Source of the DNA: Bacteroidota bacterium
GTDB taxonomy: Bacteria > Bacteroidota > Bacteroidia > Cytophagales > Cyclobacteriaceae
Length of the DNA stretch: 32,614 nt
Direction of reading: 5' to 3'
Assembly: GCA_016191555.1 (NCBI GenBank)
Contig: JACPVX010000020.1
Span: 1-32,614, forward strand
Shown here piece by piece: positions 31,057 through 32,614 of the stretch (within the stretch, counting starts at the first letter, position 1; each line of letters starts with the position of its first letter). The notes beneath the pieces were generated by a model. The model did not search any database. It had not been told where the DNA came from and worked only from the letters and a program-made list of their open reading frames with translations. The translations under genes were made by a program, and so were the position numbers.

Positions 31057-31564
31057 GATGGACGTGAATTTCAAAAAGGTGAAAGTAGTTTGATTTGATC
31101 ATGTATGCAAAGCCTTTACCCCAATCGCGCGACACTTTCAATTGATGTAGACATCCTGCTGGATCGGTTGCCGAATGTTGGACAGGAACCCATGCACCCA
31201 AATCATTCAGCGTCCGAGCTAAAAGCTTGGGATATCCAGCTCGATGCTGCAACCATCGACCGCCAGGCTCGAACACCACAGCCAAAAGCACTGCGCACGG
31301 AGTAGAATGCTTTGCTACTTGCAGCTTTTTGCTCGAGTTGCGCAGCCAAAAGCAGGATCGATTTTCCTTTAAACTCGGGGGCGTGAGCTAAAATCTCAGG
31401 TGGTTCAGCGATCAGCTCGTAAACGGGAGCTTACCGCTCGTGTCACTCCTCTCGAAGATGGTTTACCTTATCAAAAAGTAGAGGGCAGGAATGTTAATCA
31501 TGTACTGGCGTACGATGTGAACGAATGCGCGCACGTACAAGAATAACACCAGTAGAAAAAACAA
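31057..31564. other. non-coding stretch of about 500 bp with dispersed short repeats
   Basis: No gene is supported here; the short open frames lack protein-like composition. It does hold internal repeats. CAGCCAAAAGCA occurs at 31279-31290 and 31343-31354, each preceded by GCTCGA and the same 6-nt spacer length, 64 bp apart. GAGCTAAAA occurs at 31216-31224 and 31385-31393. A partial inverted copy (GCAGCTTTTTGCT, 31321-31333) could fold against the second CAGCCAAAAGCA. A frame from about 31385 to 31546 stays open but has no start codon. GC content is somewhat above its flanks. It may be a decayed gene or insertion, or a structured RNA. Confidence 0.4.
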
Positions 31565-31595
31565 TACCCGGACACTGACAAAGAGTATCCGGGTA
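31555..31595 (-). terminator. rho-independent terminator for the 165-aa hypothetical gene
   Basis: A perfect 8-bp stem TACCCGGA (31565-31572) and TCCGGGTA (31588-31595) with a 15-nt loop. On the minus strand it is followed by a T-rich run (31561 to 31555). It lies 25 bp after the stop codon of the minus-strand gene ending at 31620. Confidence 0.65.
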
Positions 31596-31619
31596 GTTTA
31601 GTCGCCAATAGCGGTTACG

Positions 31620-32117
31620 TTAAAGCTCCTCGGTTGGGTTAGCAGGAGCCGATGGGTCAGGTTTTTTTTCTTTGCTCTTCCGCTTAAAGCGCTCTTTGAG
31701 CCTCTCCACCATCTCGATAAGACCCTGATGCGAAGAATTTGAATTTTTGACATACTTGAAAACAGACAAGCTGGAGTTCATTACTTCATGCCCCACGGCC
31801 ATGTGTGTGCTGTCGAGCTTTTCATGAATGGTGTCGGCCAATATTTTCAGTTCGTGCAGCACCATATAAAACTCCACATCTTTTTGAAATTTATCCACGT
31901 TAAAAATAGAAGGAAAAGCCTGCGGAAAGTTCGTGGTGGTCATGTATGAATCCTGAACAAACTTCATGCTCTTGGGTCCGAGTTTGGGCAGGCTCATCCG
32001 TTTTTTCTTGGGAAGCGAAATCAGAAAAGGCATCTTTTCTTTGATCAAAGCCAGGGCATCTTTCACCGCTTGCTGATCTGCTTCCGACATGGTGTTGGTA
32101 GTTGGGGCGTAGTTCAT
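31620..32117 (-). CDS. hypothetical helical protein, 165 aa
   Basis: A soluble, helical protein without signal peptide. It has a conserved-looking segment MSLPKLGPKSMKFVQDSY (residues about 41-58), then helices (DVEFYMVLHELKILADTIHEKLDSTHMAVGHEVMNSSLSVFKYVK), and a Lys-rich, proline-rich tail (KRKSKEKKPDPSAPANPTEEL). The LPK(L/M)G...FV segment recalls an uncharacterised Bacteroidota family often present in several copies per genome; this is from memory. Its start codon is directly preceded by an 8-bp periodic array, and it ends at its own terminator, so it looks monocistronic. Confidence 0.75.
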   Translation of the reverse strand: MNYAPTTNTMSEADQQAVKDALALIKEKMPFLISLPKKKRMSLPKLGPKSMKFVQDSYMTTTNFPQAFPSIFNVDKFQKDVEFYMVLHELKILADTIHEKLDSTHMAVGHEVMNSSLSVFKYVKNSNSSHQGLIEMVERLKERFKRKSKEKKPDPSAPANPTEEL

Positions 32118-32121
32118 ATAA

Positions 32122-32153
32122 TTGGCAATTGTTTAGTTGTTGAGTCGTTGATG
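32122..32153 (-). repeat. 8-bp periodic array directly upstream of the 165-aa gene
   Basis: On the plus strand, units in 8-bp register start at 32122, 32130, 32138 and 32146 (for example TGTTTAGT, TGTTGAGT). In the sense of the gene they read as A-rich CAACAACT-type octamers. The array ends 5 bp before the ATG at 32117. The octamer differs from the CGAATCAN type near scoB but has the same period, base bias and placement. Confidence 0.5.
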
Positions 32154-32348
32154 TTCCTTACATCTTCTCACATTTCCCTACCAAACAATGTGCCAATCCA
32201 AAATCGCTGAAATTGAACCCGCTGAGGGGTTGAGGGTACCCAGACTAACGATATAAAACGAAATGACTGTTTTTATTTAACGAAAATGGGTTGCTGGGTG
32301 CTTTGTAGCTAGTCTGGAAAAACACTGCCCAGAGGTTGAACCTGAGAT
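32154..32348. other. intergenic stretch with a weak inverted repeat
   Basis: No gene is supported. The only structure seen is an 8-bp inverted pair, CCAGACTA (32240-32247) with TAGTCTGG (32310-32317), about 60 bp apart. Confidence 0.3.
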
Positions 32349-32513
32349 TTAATCTTGCAGAAAAATAGATAGCGGAAAATAGACAACCATATAAAAGAGA
32401 ATCCCAATTACATTATCAATAGGATCTTGTTGTTCAAATAGTTCACTTAAAGAATATTTTTTATGAACAAAAAGCCACCGAATGAATACTCCGGGAACGG
32501 AAAAGAAGATCAT
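32349..32513 (-). CDS. small two-segment membrane protein, 54 aa
   Basis: The ORF starts MIFFSVPGVFIRWLF, then a charged middle (HKKYSLSELFEQQDPIDN) and a second hydrophobic segment (VIGILFYMVVYFPLSIFL) ending LQD before TAA. Hydrophobic ends around a charged centre fit a small two-pass inner-membrane protein. It is supported by a partial second copy just upstream on the same strand (32564 to the window end) whose C-terminus aligns (GILFYMVV with GMLFYMVA). No function is known. Confidence 0.6.
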   Translation of the reverse strand: MIFFSVPGVFIRWLFVHKKYSLSELFEQQDPIDNVIGILFYMVVYFPLSIFLQD

Positions 32514-32563
32514 ATTAATTTAATATTTTGAGCAACTTGCCAAAACAGCATGGAAATCGAACA

Positions 32564-32614
32564 TTACAAGATAATAGGTAGCGCAACCATATAAAAGAGC
32601 ATACCTAATACTTT
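32564..32614 (-). CDS. partial small membrane protein, tandem paralogue, cut by the window end
   Basis: Only the last 16 codons are visible, KVLGMLFYMVALPIIL before TAA. They align with the C-terminus of the 54-aa protein downstream. The DNA repeat CAACCATATAAAAGAG is identical at 32384-32399 and 32584-32599, exactly 200 bp apart, which supports a tandem duplication. The 5' part lies outside the window. Confidence 0.5.
   Translation of the reverse strand, partial: KVLGMLFYMVALPIIL

Noticed and set aside
30941..31291. 116-codon minus-strand ORF overlapping the MORN gene start
   Set aside because: It overlaps the well-supported MORN signal-peptide region in another frame and shows no recognisable domain.
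31105..31305. 66-codon plus-strand ORF in the non-coding stretch
   Set aside because: Composition is not protein-like, no start context, overlaps short repeats, and a longer minus-strand frame covers the same DNA; no family resemblance.

Overview
The window looks like a chromosomal segment of a Bacteroidota bacterium, most likely order Cytophagales. The reasons are a gldC gliding gene, a CarboxypepD_reg/TonB-dependent receptor, PD40-OmpA, DUF2911 and DUF3667 proteins, several -7 boxes of the Bacteroidota type TAnnTTTG, few Shine-Dalgarno sequences, and moderate GC. No tRNA, rRNA, phage, classical insertion sequence or CRISPR array was seen.

Layout. 1-2.6 kb: a secreted protein and an Uup-type ABC-F ATPase, both on the minus strand. 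2.6-4.5 kb: hairpins, a 33-aa membrane ORF, a HEAT-like protein and a DUF3667 membrane protein whose 3' end is duplicated around a MITE-like insert of about 86 bp. 4.5-7.2 kb: a minus-strand operon of alkyladenine DNA glycosylase, PD40/OmpA envelope protein and TPR protein. 7.3-8.2 kb: a DUF2911 protein with a clear promoter and a shared terminator. 8.2-13.5 kb: a minus-strand block of PIG-L deacetylase, a small antitoxin-like protein, a 37-aa single-pass membrane peptide and a sodium:solute symporter, with a secreted protein upstream. 13.6-15.9 kb: the 3-oxoacid CoA-transferase genes scoA and scoB, split by a four-helix-bundle (23S rRNA IVS/Avd-like) gene, then gldC. 16-20.4 kb: a TonB receptor and SGNH-hydrolase lipoprotein pair ending in a terminator. 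20.5-25 kb: a pseudouridine synthase, a Rieske oxygenase, a small orphan antitoxin-like protein and a Pol-PE-Lig DNA ligase D. 25-31 kb: a GH53 galactanase, a degenerate CPBP protein, a small membrane protein with an AraC regulator and probable operator, a lipoprotein, a NADAR protein, a Tat-exported M19 dipeptidase and a MORN protein. 31-32.6 kb: a repeat-bearing non-coding stretch, a 165-aa hypothetical protein, and a tandem pair of tiny membrane proteins running off the end.

The most unusual feature is a set of 8-bp periodic arrays. Two, in opposite orientation, flank the four-helix-bundle gene inside the sco operon. A third sits directly before gldC and a fourth before the 165-aa gene. 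Each abuts a start codon, and the first supplies the last codons of scoA. This suggests either a four-helix-bundle cassette with octamer ends that disperses between genes, or octamer leaders that act in translation. Other points worth following are the MITE-like insert, the 21-bp-spaced AraC operator, and several very short membrane-protein genes.
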